Below are positions 37,120-48,949 of a stretch of 64,000 bases of DNA, piece by piece. A program made the translations under genes and the position numbers. The notes beneath the pieces are model-generated. The model saw nothing but the letters and a program-made list of their open reading frames with translations. It was not told where the DNA came from and did not search any database. Where the stretch lies: the NCBI GenBank assembly GCA_005406025.1, contig BGZK01000143.1, positions 618,459 to 682,458 on the forward strand, given 5' to 3'. Origin of the DNA: Eumeta japonica. Taxonomy: Eukaryota > Arthropoda > Insecta > Lepidoptera > Psychidae. Each line of letters opens with the position of its first letter. Position 1 is the stretch's first letter.

Positions 37120-38455
37120 TTTTTTATATTCCGGACACATAAATAGCAACCATCGTATGTAAGTAACGAATATGAAACATGTTATTTTTTTTATGTATAA
37201 AGTCATTTCTTCGTATGAAATTTGCAGAACTGAATTTTAACATATTTATAAAAGAAGTTATTAAAAGAAGTCGTTAGTCGTATTTTTAACGGGAGTAAGA
37301 AGGTGAGTCAAAATGCATTGAGCGTTGCATAGTTATTTTGGCAAATGAACTGACAATTTTTGCATCCACAAACATTCAGCTGACGGCGATTGTTATTTTT
37401 GTTAACAATAAAAATATATCATTTTTTTTTAATTTCAATTACTATTATATTAATTTAACATAACTACACAGTTTATACCTGCATTAGCTATCCGCCCCTT
37501 CTGATTTGTCTTCTCTCTATATAAGTAGAAAATTATAATTAAGGGATCTTTTCAAAACAAGCAAAGTAGGTGTATGCGCAGGTTAGAATAGGTATATATT
37601 TTGTATCACATTTCATCATTTCAAAACGTAATGCATAGTTAGTTGTGCCTGTGTTACAAAAAAATACTATTGTAAAAAAGAAATCTAAGTTTTACTGATG
37701 TATTCAATTTATCAAGTTATTAACAATATTTAATAAAGATAAACAACTATCATCAACAAATAGTTCTACGTAGGCTGAGAAAGAATACTGCTTGAACGGT
37801 ATCCTTTTGGTAATGTCGGTTAAATTCTTACTCCCGTAAAAGTGCGACAGACAATTTTCTTCATTATTTCAAAAGTATAAAAATTCAGCTGCATAAATTT
37901 CATGAGGTCAGAAATGAATTTATACTTTTACTGACGTATAATCCCCTCTCTTCGATGCAGCTGATAACTACATTTCAATCCAAAAATAATCTAAAAAGTC
38001 ATCTCATGATTTTTTGTTCCGTATGAATCTATTTAGACCACATTTTATTTTAGCCCCGTTTAACAGCTGCCCCGAATCTCATTAGCTTATAGAAACAAAA
38101 CATATAGATAAAGAAATTTAAAAAAAAACATATATTAGAAGTACATAAAATTACTTACTAGTAATAAATAATAGATGCAAAAAACCAATGTCGGGGACAT
38201 TGAACATGATCGTCATATTTTAGTGAACAAGTTTTTTAACTAAAACGACACAACACACAACACTGGATAATTATTATATACTACTGTTGTGAGAGTACTA
38301 CATTAATATCATATTTAAAACACTCCCACAAACTAGCACACTCAAATTAGCCGTCCTAATCTAAATGTTTCCTATAGATCACACAACTCTCTACCACATG
38401 ACCATTCTATTAAAAGATACATAAAGTAAGACAATAATATAAAATTCAATTCTAT
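37120..38455. other. AT-rich DNA, nothing recognised
   Basis: No gene or named repeat was seen. Confidence 0.4.
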
Positions 38456-38462
38456 CGGCGAG

Positions 38463-38595
38463 TTGCACCAAAATTAAAAATGTAGTTCGCAAAAGTAATC
38501 CGTAACATTTGACAGATTGTCCATACATTACCTGTCAAATGTTAAGGATTACTTTTACGAATTAGGTACGTTTTTACTTTTGGTGCGACCTTACA
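38463..38595. repeat. Fold-back element, ~55-nt arms
   Basis: The inner arms ttcgcaaaagtaatcc/taacatttgacag (5') and their near-perfect complement (28 of 30) surround a 16-nt loop (attgtccatacattac). Pairing continues outward less perfectly through ttgcaccaaaattaaaaatg and its partner acgtttttacttttggtgcg. Confidence 0.85.
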
Positions 38596-38897
38596 GAAAT
38601 GCTCTTCGGTTGTGTTTCACAAGGTCACTGACGTCGCCAGCCGGCAGGCGCGCCGCTCAGGCGCCTAAATACATAAGAGAGTATTCGCTCTTACAGATAG
38701 AACACATCATTGACAATATGAAATTTTACATATTATAGAAATTGATATTGCTTTATCCGAGCTACAATATGAGTTGATAACTTCTTTAAGTGTGATGATT
38801 AAATAGATTACTAGTGATATTTTATTAATTTTAATAACCTTTAATTTTAATAATACAATCTAGCTTGGGGTTTTTAATTTGCGGTAAAGATCGAGAG

Positions 38898-38901
<4 letters not shown>

Positions 38902-38960
<59 letters not shown>
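38902..38960. repeat. (TA)n microsatellite
   Basis: About 59 bp of uninterrupted TA dinucleotides. Confidence 0.95.
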
Positions 38961-38963
<3 letters not shown>

Positions 38964-39059
38964 CATTGCTGCTTCGCAAATTTTTCATTATTGCTCACTT
39001 ATACACTTTTATAACAGTAAGATAATTTTCAATTGCATTTTTTATTATACGCTGTCCAG

Positions 39060-39445
39060 TTAAAGCGAAGGAAAAGCTACATCATATTTTTGAACGTCAC
39101 ATAATACCTACCTGACAGAAATAGAGATTGGCCGCTTGTTAGTATGTCCCAAGCGAGTTTGAGACGTTAATCACAGTACTAAAATCTTGTTGTAAGCAGC
39201 ATTCAGCGATGCTCTCTTGATCTAACCTCAACTTCAAAGTCAAATCTGCTCCATACGCATTTTTCCTATCGAGCAGTTCAGGCTAAACAAAAGCTATGTC
39301 ATGCTATTCAGCGTCATATAATACCTTTTAAAAGAAGCGATAGGTTGCTTGTTAGAATGTTTCAAACGAGTTCAAGACCTATATCATAGTACTAAGAACG
39401 TTTCTTGTGAGCTGTATTCAGCGACACTGGCTCATCTAATTGCAG
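39060..39445. repeat. Diverged tandem duplication, ~218-bp period
   Basis: Segments 39073-39227 and 39291-39445 align throughout: aaaagctacatcat / aaaagctatgtcat, cgtcacataatacct / cgtcatataatacct, gcttgttagtatgt / gcttgttagaatgt, cattcagcgatgctc / tattcagcgacactg. Identity is roughly 70% by eye. Confidence 0.7.
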
Positions 39446-40177
39446 CTTTTTAAAGTGGCTAGTTAATTTGCCACTGTATTAAACAATGTGCGCACGCGTA
39501 TATTTTCTCTATCCTGAAGATGTTCTTGTTTTTTGTTATTGATTTTAATTGCTATTGTTGATATTTTATTACCTATTATTAAAAGTCATAAATTATATTG
39601 TTGTCATAAAATCATACTTTTTGTGTTAGATCATCTCCATTACACTCTAAGACAATATTATTACACAACATTGTGTTTAAAAATATAATAGTCAAAACAA
39701 TTTTTTTTTTAATTATTGGCAATTGTATCTATCGATATCGAGCTCGAAAATATTGTATGTAGCAAATGTTGTCTATATGTTTACAATCTAATCATAAAAG
39801 TTTCGTCCGACACGATTATGAAAAAAAACAAAATGGCGATACTAAATTATGCGAAAAGTTTCCAATTTACTAAAATGCCTGACTGAATCTACATCTGAGG
39901 ATAAATAAGTAATACTAAAACTACCTACCGGATTTAGAACTAGTTGTTTAAACAGCAAATACTGCTGCATGTAATACATAATATTGTTACATAATACAAG
40001 AATAAATTTTGCATAAACACTGACGTTGTTTAAATCATTAATACACGAAATACACAGGTAACAAAATAAAAAGTACGAGTAATTCTTCGACTCTGATCTC
40101 ATACTGCAACAGTGTAGCGACTTGGCAAAAAATAAGTTAGCAAAATCAATAAGCATAATCAACGAATTATAAAATAC

Positions 40178-40552
40178 TAGCTTTTCGCCTGCAGCTTCGC
40201 ATGCTTGAAAATAGAATGTTTTCATTCACCTTTCGTATGGAAAGATCTTGCTGTCAACTTCGATATCGTTCTGTTTCAATTCTGGTTCTGCTGCTCTTTT
40301 TTATTTAAAGCCTATATTCTATTCCAAGCCAAGCTTTATTCATCCGCGAAAATCGTATTAAAATTCATTTAGTAAATCCAAAGATATTTGCGAACAGACA
40401 AACAAAGGATTTATATATATATTAGCCTATCGACAAAGTCGATGTATCCTTTACATGTATATAAAATTTCATTCTGATCGGATGTATAGGTCAATAGTTA
40501 TAACGGAATAACCAAAAAAACCTTTGTAGATTTATATATTAGTATAGATTAA
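40178..40552 (+). repeat. Dispersed insect repeat ending in ATATTAGTATAGATTA
   Basis: It starts actagcttttcgcctgcagc followed by ttcgcatg and ends tttatatattagtatagatt, the standard start and end of a widespread insect LINE-related or non-autonomous repeat. The interior has gatcggatgtataggtcaat. Confidence 0.6.
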
Positions 40553-40559
40553 TCCTCAA

Positions 40560-41430
40560 TTGTACGGGACCTGGTACACTTTGTGCGCTGGTCGCAACCG
40601 TCGATGTTGATCTTCAGCTGGCAGAGTTTCAATGAAAAACCTTGTAGTTTACTTATTTCGAGGAGCAGAGTTTCGTTTAACTTGTTATTATTAATATATA
40701 AGTATATACCGAACGGAAGAAAGGAAGTGAAGGATATCGGGACCCTATCCTATATTTATATCACTGTTACACGTGTTCCCGATATCCCCACTTTATAACG
40801 GTTCTTTAACGGTCGAACGATACCCCGCTCCCCTTTGCTATTTATTTAAATAAATGCCCTATTTAACATATTTTTGTACAAATTTTTATAATTTCAGTTA
40901 CGTAATCCTATTTTCTAAGTAAATATCCGATATGTTATGGTCAGCGACGCGTACAGTCGGAGTAAAGCCGATTTTCACTCCAGTGGCTATATATATGACC
41001 CCCCGCGCCCCGCTTCATTACTATATATTAAATTTGCGCGGGGAAGGGGCCTTCATTCTTAAAGCACGCGTCGCCGATCATACACCCCTCTATGCAATAA
41101 TGAAAAAACAAGACAGAATATTTTATTTAGCTATTCTACAATTATACAATAAACAATTATTATAATTCGACTTCTGTTATGGCCGTTCCGAACATCAATA
41201 AAATATCAAACAATAGAATTAAGAGAATATTATACAGACTATCACAAGAAACTATAACTTTACTATAACGTCATTTTCGGCATGAGTAATAAATTGTCCT
41301 TATTAAAAAAAAAAGAAATGTCATTCAGACGGTTACCGTTGTGTCATATCGACGTTAGCCTACGAATACCTTTACAGAAAACGATTTTGACGTTTTAAAA
41401 TCCTAGAAAGGTATGGCCATTTTCCGAATT
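40560..41430. other. Gene-free DNA with GC-richer repeat patches
   Basis: A GC-richer patch near 40930-41095 includes gcgacgcgtacagtcgg and cacgcgtcgccgatcat. It looks like a non-autonomous transposon but no ends could be set. No gene was seen. Confidence 0.35.
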
Positions 41431-41440
41431 ACGATTCGGT

Positions 41441-41499
41441 ACGGCATGTTTGTGTTGCGCTCGGAATAACTTCCTCCGAGCGCGACGCAAACATGCCGT
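41441..41499. repeat. GC-rich 25-bp-stem hairpin
   Basis: The 5' arm 41441-41465 (acggcatgtttgtgttgcgc then tcgga) pairs with 41475-41499 across a 9-nt loop. 23 of 25 positions are Watson-Crick and the other two would be G-U pairs in RNA. A GT-rich tract follows to about 41560. Confidence 0.85.
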
Positions 41500-42084
41500 G
41501 TATGCTCGCGTGCGTGTGTGCACTCATGCGTATGTGTGTGCCGTGCGTTCGTTGCAGTACGTGTATATTCGATTTTTAAGATTGAAGGAAGAAATGCGGT
41601 TTACGACATTCGGCAACTAAAAGTTTTCGAAAATTTAACTCGATTCAGTCCAGTAATTTCTTTGTTAAAAAATTTCATTTATTCAGTTCCATTATCTTCA
41701 TCTATTTTGTTGATTTCCAAAATAGAAAATTCAATACAGATGTAATTATAACGTACCAATATAGCTACCACACGTTAATAATTCAATTTGATAGACCTTT
41801 CACTTGATTATGATTAAAAATTTTCTTTCAGGAAATTAAAAAAAATATCATTAATACGGAAAGGTATTGCTTTGATCCCCGCTTTCGAATTTAGATCAGT
41901 GGTGCAAATTGTAAGAAATTTTAAGAATCGTTATAGCAGTTCGATAGAAATACGCGTGAATACGATATCGGCAACCGATGTTTAAATAAATAGCCTAAAA
42001 ATCTTTTGTATTTCTTTTATTATTAGCCAGTCTTATTATTTTTAATATTTTTGTCAGAGGATTGAATATAAAACTGCGTATTGC

Positions 42085-42155
42085 TCCTTCATGTTTCCCA
42101 GGAAATCTATAAACAACTTAAAGGAAGCGAAGCCGTGGACAAAAAGCTAGTCAAA
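42085..42155 (-). repeat. Edge of a CTAGCTTTTTGTCC-headed dispersed repeat
   Basis: On the - strand it begins gactagctttttgtccacgg and continues cttcgcttcc, the head typical of a widespread insect repeat like that at 40178. Its far end was not located. Confidence 0.4.
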
Positions 42156-42159
42156 ATTT

Positions 42160-45100
42160 AGTCTAAGCGCTAATTCACAAAAAAAAAACAAATCACAACC
42201 TGAAATAAATGCGATTTTCAACGTCTGAAAAAAATCTTAATAACGACACGTATGTCGATTTACAGGTTTATTTTCATCCTCTGAGGAGATTAAAAAAAAT
42301 CTAGAAAAACGTATTTGCTTTTAGAAACTAGCTCTTTTCGAATCGATATTTAATACTGAAACTTTGAAATCCAATTACACTTCTTTAGGTATTGAATTTT
42401 GGAATTTTCGTCCTTAATCCTTGTTTTCATACTTTCCTTTTTATATATTTATTTACATATCAAATTAATATGAATAATAAAGAAATTAATATGAATGTTT
42501 ACTAAATAATATGTTTCCTTCAAAAATTTGTAATTTGATGACACTTTTAAATGAAGATATCCAATACTACTATAATTAAAATAGTAAAATAAGTTTTTTG
42601 CATTCATAACTCGATTCGAAATATTAATTATAAAAATTTGAACATTTTCAATTCATTCAATATTTTTTTTGACTAAGTTAGCATATGTCAATTGTTATAT
42701 TTATACACCTATTAGAACAGTAGAAGCCGGTGTGTACAGCATATCGCACGAAACTCTACCGCTCTGAATGCCTGCGAATGATGTAATACGCAGGTTTAAA
42801 GTTCCGAAACCATTGATCTATAAAAAGATCTCTTTTTATACATACATCTATGCCTCCAATTCTTCCTTCTCCTTGCGTTGCCATTTTACGCTAATGCGAC
42901 GCTTTCGTAACTAACTTCACAGCACAGAATTTTATACGTTATTCTATATTCTAATGTTTAAAAAATGGAGAGGGCGCGATAAAAGGTGGTCTGACAAAAC
43001 AACTTTAAGAATTTTTTCTGATCTAGGTATATTGGCACACATTTCCGAATCTCTGAACAGATTTTAATGCGATTTTTACAGGTAGACAGATTGGCTTGGT
43101 GCAGACGACAGGCTTTAGTTCATGAAATCGAATGTCAGGAAAAAGTGATCCTAATTAAAAAATCTAGCCTAAAAATTACAAGGCAAATAATCGTTAGTGT
43201 CGAAAATTTATAGATGTCACAATAAGAACGAACAACGCTCAAAGGATAAACAAAAGGTTCTTACAGCCTACAGTTGACCGACTGATCGTGACGTGATACA
43301 CGTCATAAGACTTACTTTCTTTAAACTCAATAATGCTGTACGTTTTTAGATCAGAAAATTGCAGGAAGTTTTGAGGTTGACCTAGGTATAGGGTCGAATT
43401 TCCTTTTTTTACAACACTGCAAATGAAACAATCATTTTTCAGTTGAAATACTAGTTCATTAATCATTAATATATTTCTAATTAATAACATACTTCTGCCT
43501 ACATATTTTATGGGCATAAATAAAACCAATATTAACAATTCATCTCAATGTTGATTTCAAATAGTTCTCAAACTCAAAATTGCTGATTTTTCTTATTATA
43601 TCTCCTAAGTCAGCATTTGTTCCTGAACTTGATCCAATTTTAGTAGCTACCTTATCTAAAAAACACAATTTCAAAAAACTGGTAAATACTTGATAAAACA
43701 ATCATGTATAAAAACAAGTATTTTACACACTGTATAAACTTTTTTTAAATATTTCTCTAAACAATCACGTTCAATGATATCTACTCAATAAACATTTTAC
43801 AACCTTTGACGTATATAAAGTTTTCACTTAAACTTCTTAATTGTTAAATTCATATAAAAAGCTTACTTAAAACTAAGAAGCTGCAAATTATGAACACAAA
43901 CTGTGAATTAGCCTCTGGATATAATAAATAAAGAATTTATTTATAATTAAGACTAATTATTGTAAGTCATTGCACTATATAATATAATGACAAGTACAAC
44001 TGCTCAGGATACTTCAGACTTCATGTATCAATGTAACACCGTGTGGACGGTCAACATCTAAAATAGATTCACATATTCACAAATCCTCCTTTATTAAATT
44101 ACTTAATTACTATTAACCTAGAACCAACAACTGAAATAGGTTTAAAGCTTGTATCTAGAAATGATTTGAACAGTGCCTGTTACAAAAGAAACATTCAAAG
44201 TTTAAAGGTGCAGAATCTCTTAAACATATTCAAATATAAGATTGAATGTCATCCAAGAGTAGTAGTTTTTTGCATCTAGATAAATATCAAGAAAAGGGAT
44301 GTGAGCTATGTTTTAACAGACTTTTTTTATTTTACTGATATTTTGTCTAATTGGTCCCCTTACGAAATCAAGTTAGGAATATGGAATTCAAAAAAATCTA
44401 TTCTTTTTTGCAGTAAGTACTAAATACTTGTGATGTGCTAATGAAAATCACTATTATTTAGAACTTTCATTTTATGCATTTTAACAAAATAAAACGATTT
44501 GATTAAGAAATTGTTGTAAGAGTATTCATATTACATAAATGTCACAAAATGACTGACTAAGTCAAAATAATTTGGAATATATGTTCATTCTCAAATATAT
44601 TGGTAGTTTTTAAGACATCTGTTTTTGGCTCTAGGTATATTGTGTCACACAAAGATGTAGCCTATTTTTATACACATGAAACATTTTTGATGCATGATTT
44701 ATCATTATCAATAAATATTACTATATATAAGTATCTTTATTCCTTAAGTATATCTTTAGATACTTTTACGAGATAAAGAAATGTTATGGCAACCGTTTAC
44801 TTTAGAAGCTGTTTAAGGGTATATAGTAATAAATGAATTAACCTGTGTTTAAATCTTAATACAGATAATATTCTAAAAAAAAAAAATAAGTAAATTGTGT
44901 AATATTTCATCATTACCTTCAAAATCAATTTCAAATTAAAAAAAAAAAAATTTGATAAAAATAATGCATTTGTATATTTAATACAAACTTTCTGCACTAT
45001 ATCAGTAATAGTCTTGATATAAAATATTTTAACTAATCAGTTGCTATAGTGACTTCCATTAATCAGAATTCAATTGGACAAAGTAAATATTTTAGTAATA

Positions 45101-47480
45101 CTAATTTATGAATAGGAAATACTGGATACTTGTCATTGACTTCAGCTGCAGTGCTGGATATATAGCCACTTTATAACCAGCAGAACTCTGAATCTAGTGT
45201 AGCACAAAGAGCAATGTCAGATATTGCCTTGAAAGTTTTAATAACATGTGTGTATTTTAATACTATAATAATAAATAGCGTAAAATAAAATAAAAATTGC
45301 TTCTAATTTTCTTAATGATATCACTTACTATGAATGGGTGCACGAAAGAGAATTTGGATTACTAATTTATGATTGATTCCAAAATTATTTATTTGCTTAT
45401 TATATATATATATAAAAAAAAAAGGTTTTATTTATTTACAATATTTCGTTGTATTCAGGTGTTCACAATAACATTTTTGCCCCAATTCCATTGCTTTTTC
45501 AATAATGATGGAATTACTTTATGAATACATTATAAATTTTAACACAAAAAAATATTTAATAGGCCTCATTATGCATTTTTCAATTATTTTGACTTACAAA
45601 ACACAATTCTTGCTCAAAAATAACATTTAAGAATGAGATCAGTTATAATTGATTTTTATATTTGGAATATGTTCCTATTTAAATCTCCAAGCTGGAACTT
45701 ATAATTGGCCTGGTCCAATTTGTTTTACATACATTATTTGTAACTTATAGAAAATACAAACTAAATTTTATTATATATTGACAAAAACTAATTTTTGTAT
45801 CACATTGTATATTACCTAAATGTATTTAAGAACTATGTTTCCAAATCAACAGAAATTTTTGTAGCAGAAAGGAACATTTTATGGTGACTTCTTCTGGTAC
45901 TTACTTGGTAATATCACTTTACATATTAATAAAATCATAATAGTCCTAAAAGAGTAAAAAAATGCATACTTCAGGAAATATTAAACTATCTCATGCTGTA
46001 TGCAACAATGCAGATGTACATTTTAGTGTTTGTCATATTCTTTTGAGAGCTTATTCTATACATTGTTTTCATACATTTTCTGGGTATTTTAGTATCACTA
46101 CATACATATACAAAATTGGGAAATAAATGAATCTTATAACAAACAACCAATTGCTTATGCCAAATATTATGATTACTTTTACAAAAATTTTAAAAATGTA
46201 CCATCATAAAATGAATATTACGCACTGGGGGACCGATTTAGAGAAACACTTCAAAAATCTTTAATTTTCATATGTTCGAGTTTATTTTAACCTCGGTTTT
46301 TCATATGAGATTGATCTGATTGAGATCTGATGAGAACTATGAGATCACACTCAGAATGGAATTAACAATGAAAGTTCTAGATACTAAATTGATAAGGTGG
46401 GACATACAGAAGAGACCATGTGGAGTTCTCAATGTTGGGATTTGTATATATTTCAATGCCGTTATTGATATTTTTTTTTATTTACTTCTCAGACTTATAT
46501 AGCTTGTCTGATAAATTAGGTGTGTATACCAATTTGGATCTCCTTCATTTATAGCAATCATCACAGCAATGTATGGCAATCATCATGGCTGTGTACGGCA
46601 ATCATCAGATCATACCCCAATCAATCCCAAATGGAAAACTAAGATATCAATATAATCTTAAATTTATGATAATGTTAGGAACTTGTAAAGTGTTTCTCTA
46701 ATTTAAACTTTTGGTGTACTAAAAATTAACATTTAAACTTTTTCGATTTCTGGAAATAATGAACTGTTGAACATTGCAAATATTTCTAACTTAATTTTTC
46801 TTTATTTCATACTAAAATTTCTTTTGTAAGAGAAGAGTTTTTATTTCGAAAATTTGAAAAATTATGCAAGTAAATAATTAAAGTTCCAAGGAAAAACCAC
46901 ACAAAACAACTCACTCCTAAAAAGACAATGTCCATGGACAGGCTTACCAGAGTGAAAAATGCAAATTATAATGTAAAAGATGATCTTAAAATGTATTAGG
47001 GACCCAAAAATTGGGTTGAGCATTTATTTTACCTGGAACATTTCATTCAATTTAATTATATTTATAATAGCATTGTAATTAAATGAAAGTAAATTTGTAT
47101 ACATTCTATTATCATCATTTTATACTGATTAAAAATAAATATTGTTTACATACTAGCAAAAAATTATTACAAAATGATATAAAAGATACAGTATGGTTTG
47201 AAATAATATGATTGTCTTGAAAACTTAATGATTTTCATGGAAAACTCAAATTAGACATGAAAAATCAATGACTAAAAAAATCATCAGATTCATTGAACAT
47301 CAGAGCAAAATGTTGAAAATTGCTTATTTTTAAAATAAAATATACGCTTAATTTGTAAGAATGTAAATGTATAGAAATCTATTAACAATTTTTGGTGAGA
47401 GCAATTTACACTTTATTTAAAATTTTATCTTTCAATAGCTTTCATTTCATGAAAATAAATTTTTCTATAAATTTACTTTT
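42160..47480. other. Long AT-rich gene-free region
   Basis: About 5 kb with no convincing exon. A patch near 43025-43085 (tccgaatctctgaacagatt) resembles the head of a common lepidopteran repeat. A loosely repeated cagcaatgtatggcaatcat lies near 46560-46610. Open frames are short and lack domain signatures. Confidence 0.45.
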
Positions 47481-47489
47481 AATCTGCTA

Positions 47490-47870
47490 ATGAATGGAAC
47501 TATACAAATCAGTATATTTTTACTTTACATTAGCCTGCCCAGCATGCATTGTTCTATCATTTCTTATGGGTGGCTTGCCCATACAGTTAATGTCCGCAGC
47601 TGTGCCTGTATTGATATCGAAAAAAAATCTTTCATCTTTTCATTAATAATGTCAAACTTCGTAGCAGTCTTGCTTCCAATTTTCTTTCCAGTCTTGCTTG
47701 CCGTTCCAAACCTGATTACGTTTTTAATTCTGATGATAATCACATTTTAAATTCTGTCAACCTAACCCCACTCCAATTTTCGACCCCAATTCCATTCTCA
47801 TTTCTACTCCCTCTCCTGCTTTCAATTGCAATTCTGTTAACAGCCATAGTTCTGATTTGAACAAAGCTGG
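47490..47870 (+). repeat. Copy of the pyrimidine-rich dispersed element
   Basis: The head ctgcccagcatgcattgttc, ggtggcttgcccatac and cgcagctgtgcctgtattga precede a tract of degenerate caattctgat / ccaattccattc motifs. The same order is seen in part at 56.7-57.0 kb and 58.14-58.41 kb. Confidence 0.5.
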
Positions 47871-48949
47871 AGGCAAATTCTAGTATCAAAATAAAATATA
47901 AACTCTATATAAATATACATAGTATTCAGTGAGTTAAAGATTTTCAAAATCATCTTAAGAATATAAATACATGGATGAAGCCAGGGACAAATATTAGCAA
48001 CCTAATTTACTCAGGAATAGTGTAGCCACTATTAGTGAAAAAAATTTCAGAATCAGTCAGTATTACAAATATGCAGATGAAATTCTGAACTAATGCCAGT
48101 TTTTTTTTTCAGAAATCTTCCCAGATGTGCATACAATATATCAGTTTCATTGTAATCAGATAATAGTTTAGGCACACATAGGAGATGAACATACAAAGAT
48201 ACAAAGAAGCATTAATTTTTATATATTTAGATTTCTTACTTTTTCACTCTAGATTTTTTTTTTATTCTACTTAGGCCTGTAATGTACTAAACATTAATAT
48301 TTAAACTGATAACATTACATGCACGATGTAGAGCTGACAGTTTATTACTATATCTTTATAATGAAAAAAACTAAGTATTGATTGGATAATACAAAAAAAA
48401 TATACATTAAAGAACAACAAAGAATGTATCTATTCCTTGAAACATAAAGCCAAATTAAAACAATTTGAAATACTTGAATCAGGCCAATTATTGATAATAT
48501 TCAGGTTACCTTAAAAAAGTACTAATATAACGTTTAGATTATTTTTATTTTTTTTTTAAGTTTCAGCAATAGTCAAATAACTATGCTTGATCTAGAGTTA
48601 TTCTGCTATTGTCCAAATATGTTGATATAGCAATACATACACTAGAAAATACTATTACATAGGATATTCAAAAATAATTTTGGCATTTGATTTCCCTCTT
48701 TGGCAATTTATGACTACTAGGTACTACTGTTCAACTTAGCAAATTTCCTATGATATCTTTGAATTATAGTTTTGCACTATAATAACAATAATTGTAACAA
48801 CTACACAATCAGCAATATTTACCAGCTATTATTAAGTATACATAGTTTTGGTTATGTATAAATATAAATAAATTACTTGGTCTAATTCTTTGGGGATCAC
48901 CTACTTGGTAAGACGCAATGGCAAGACATTAATAATAGCAATTTTCAGA

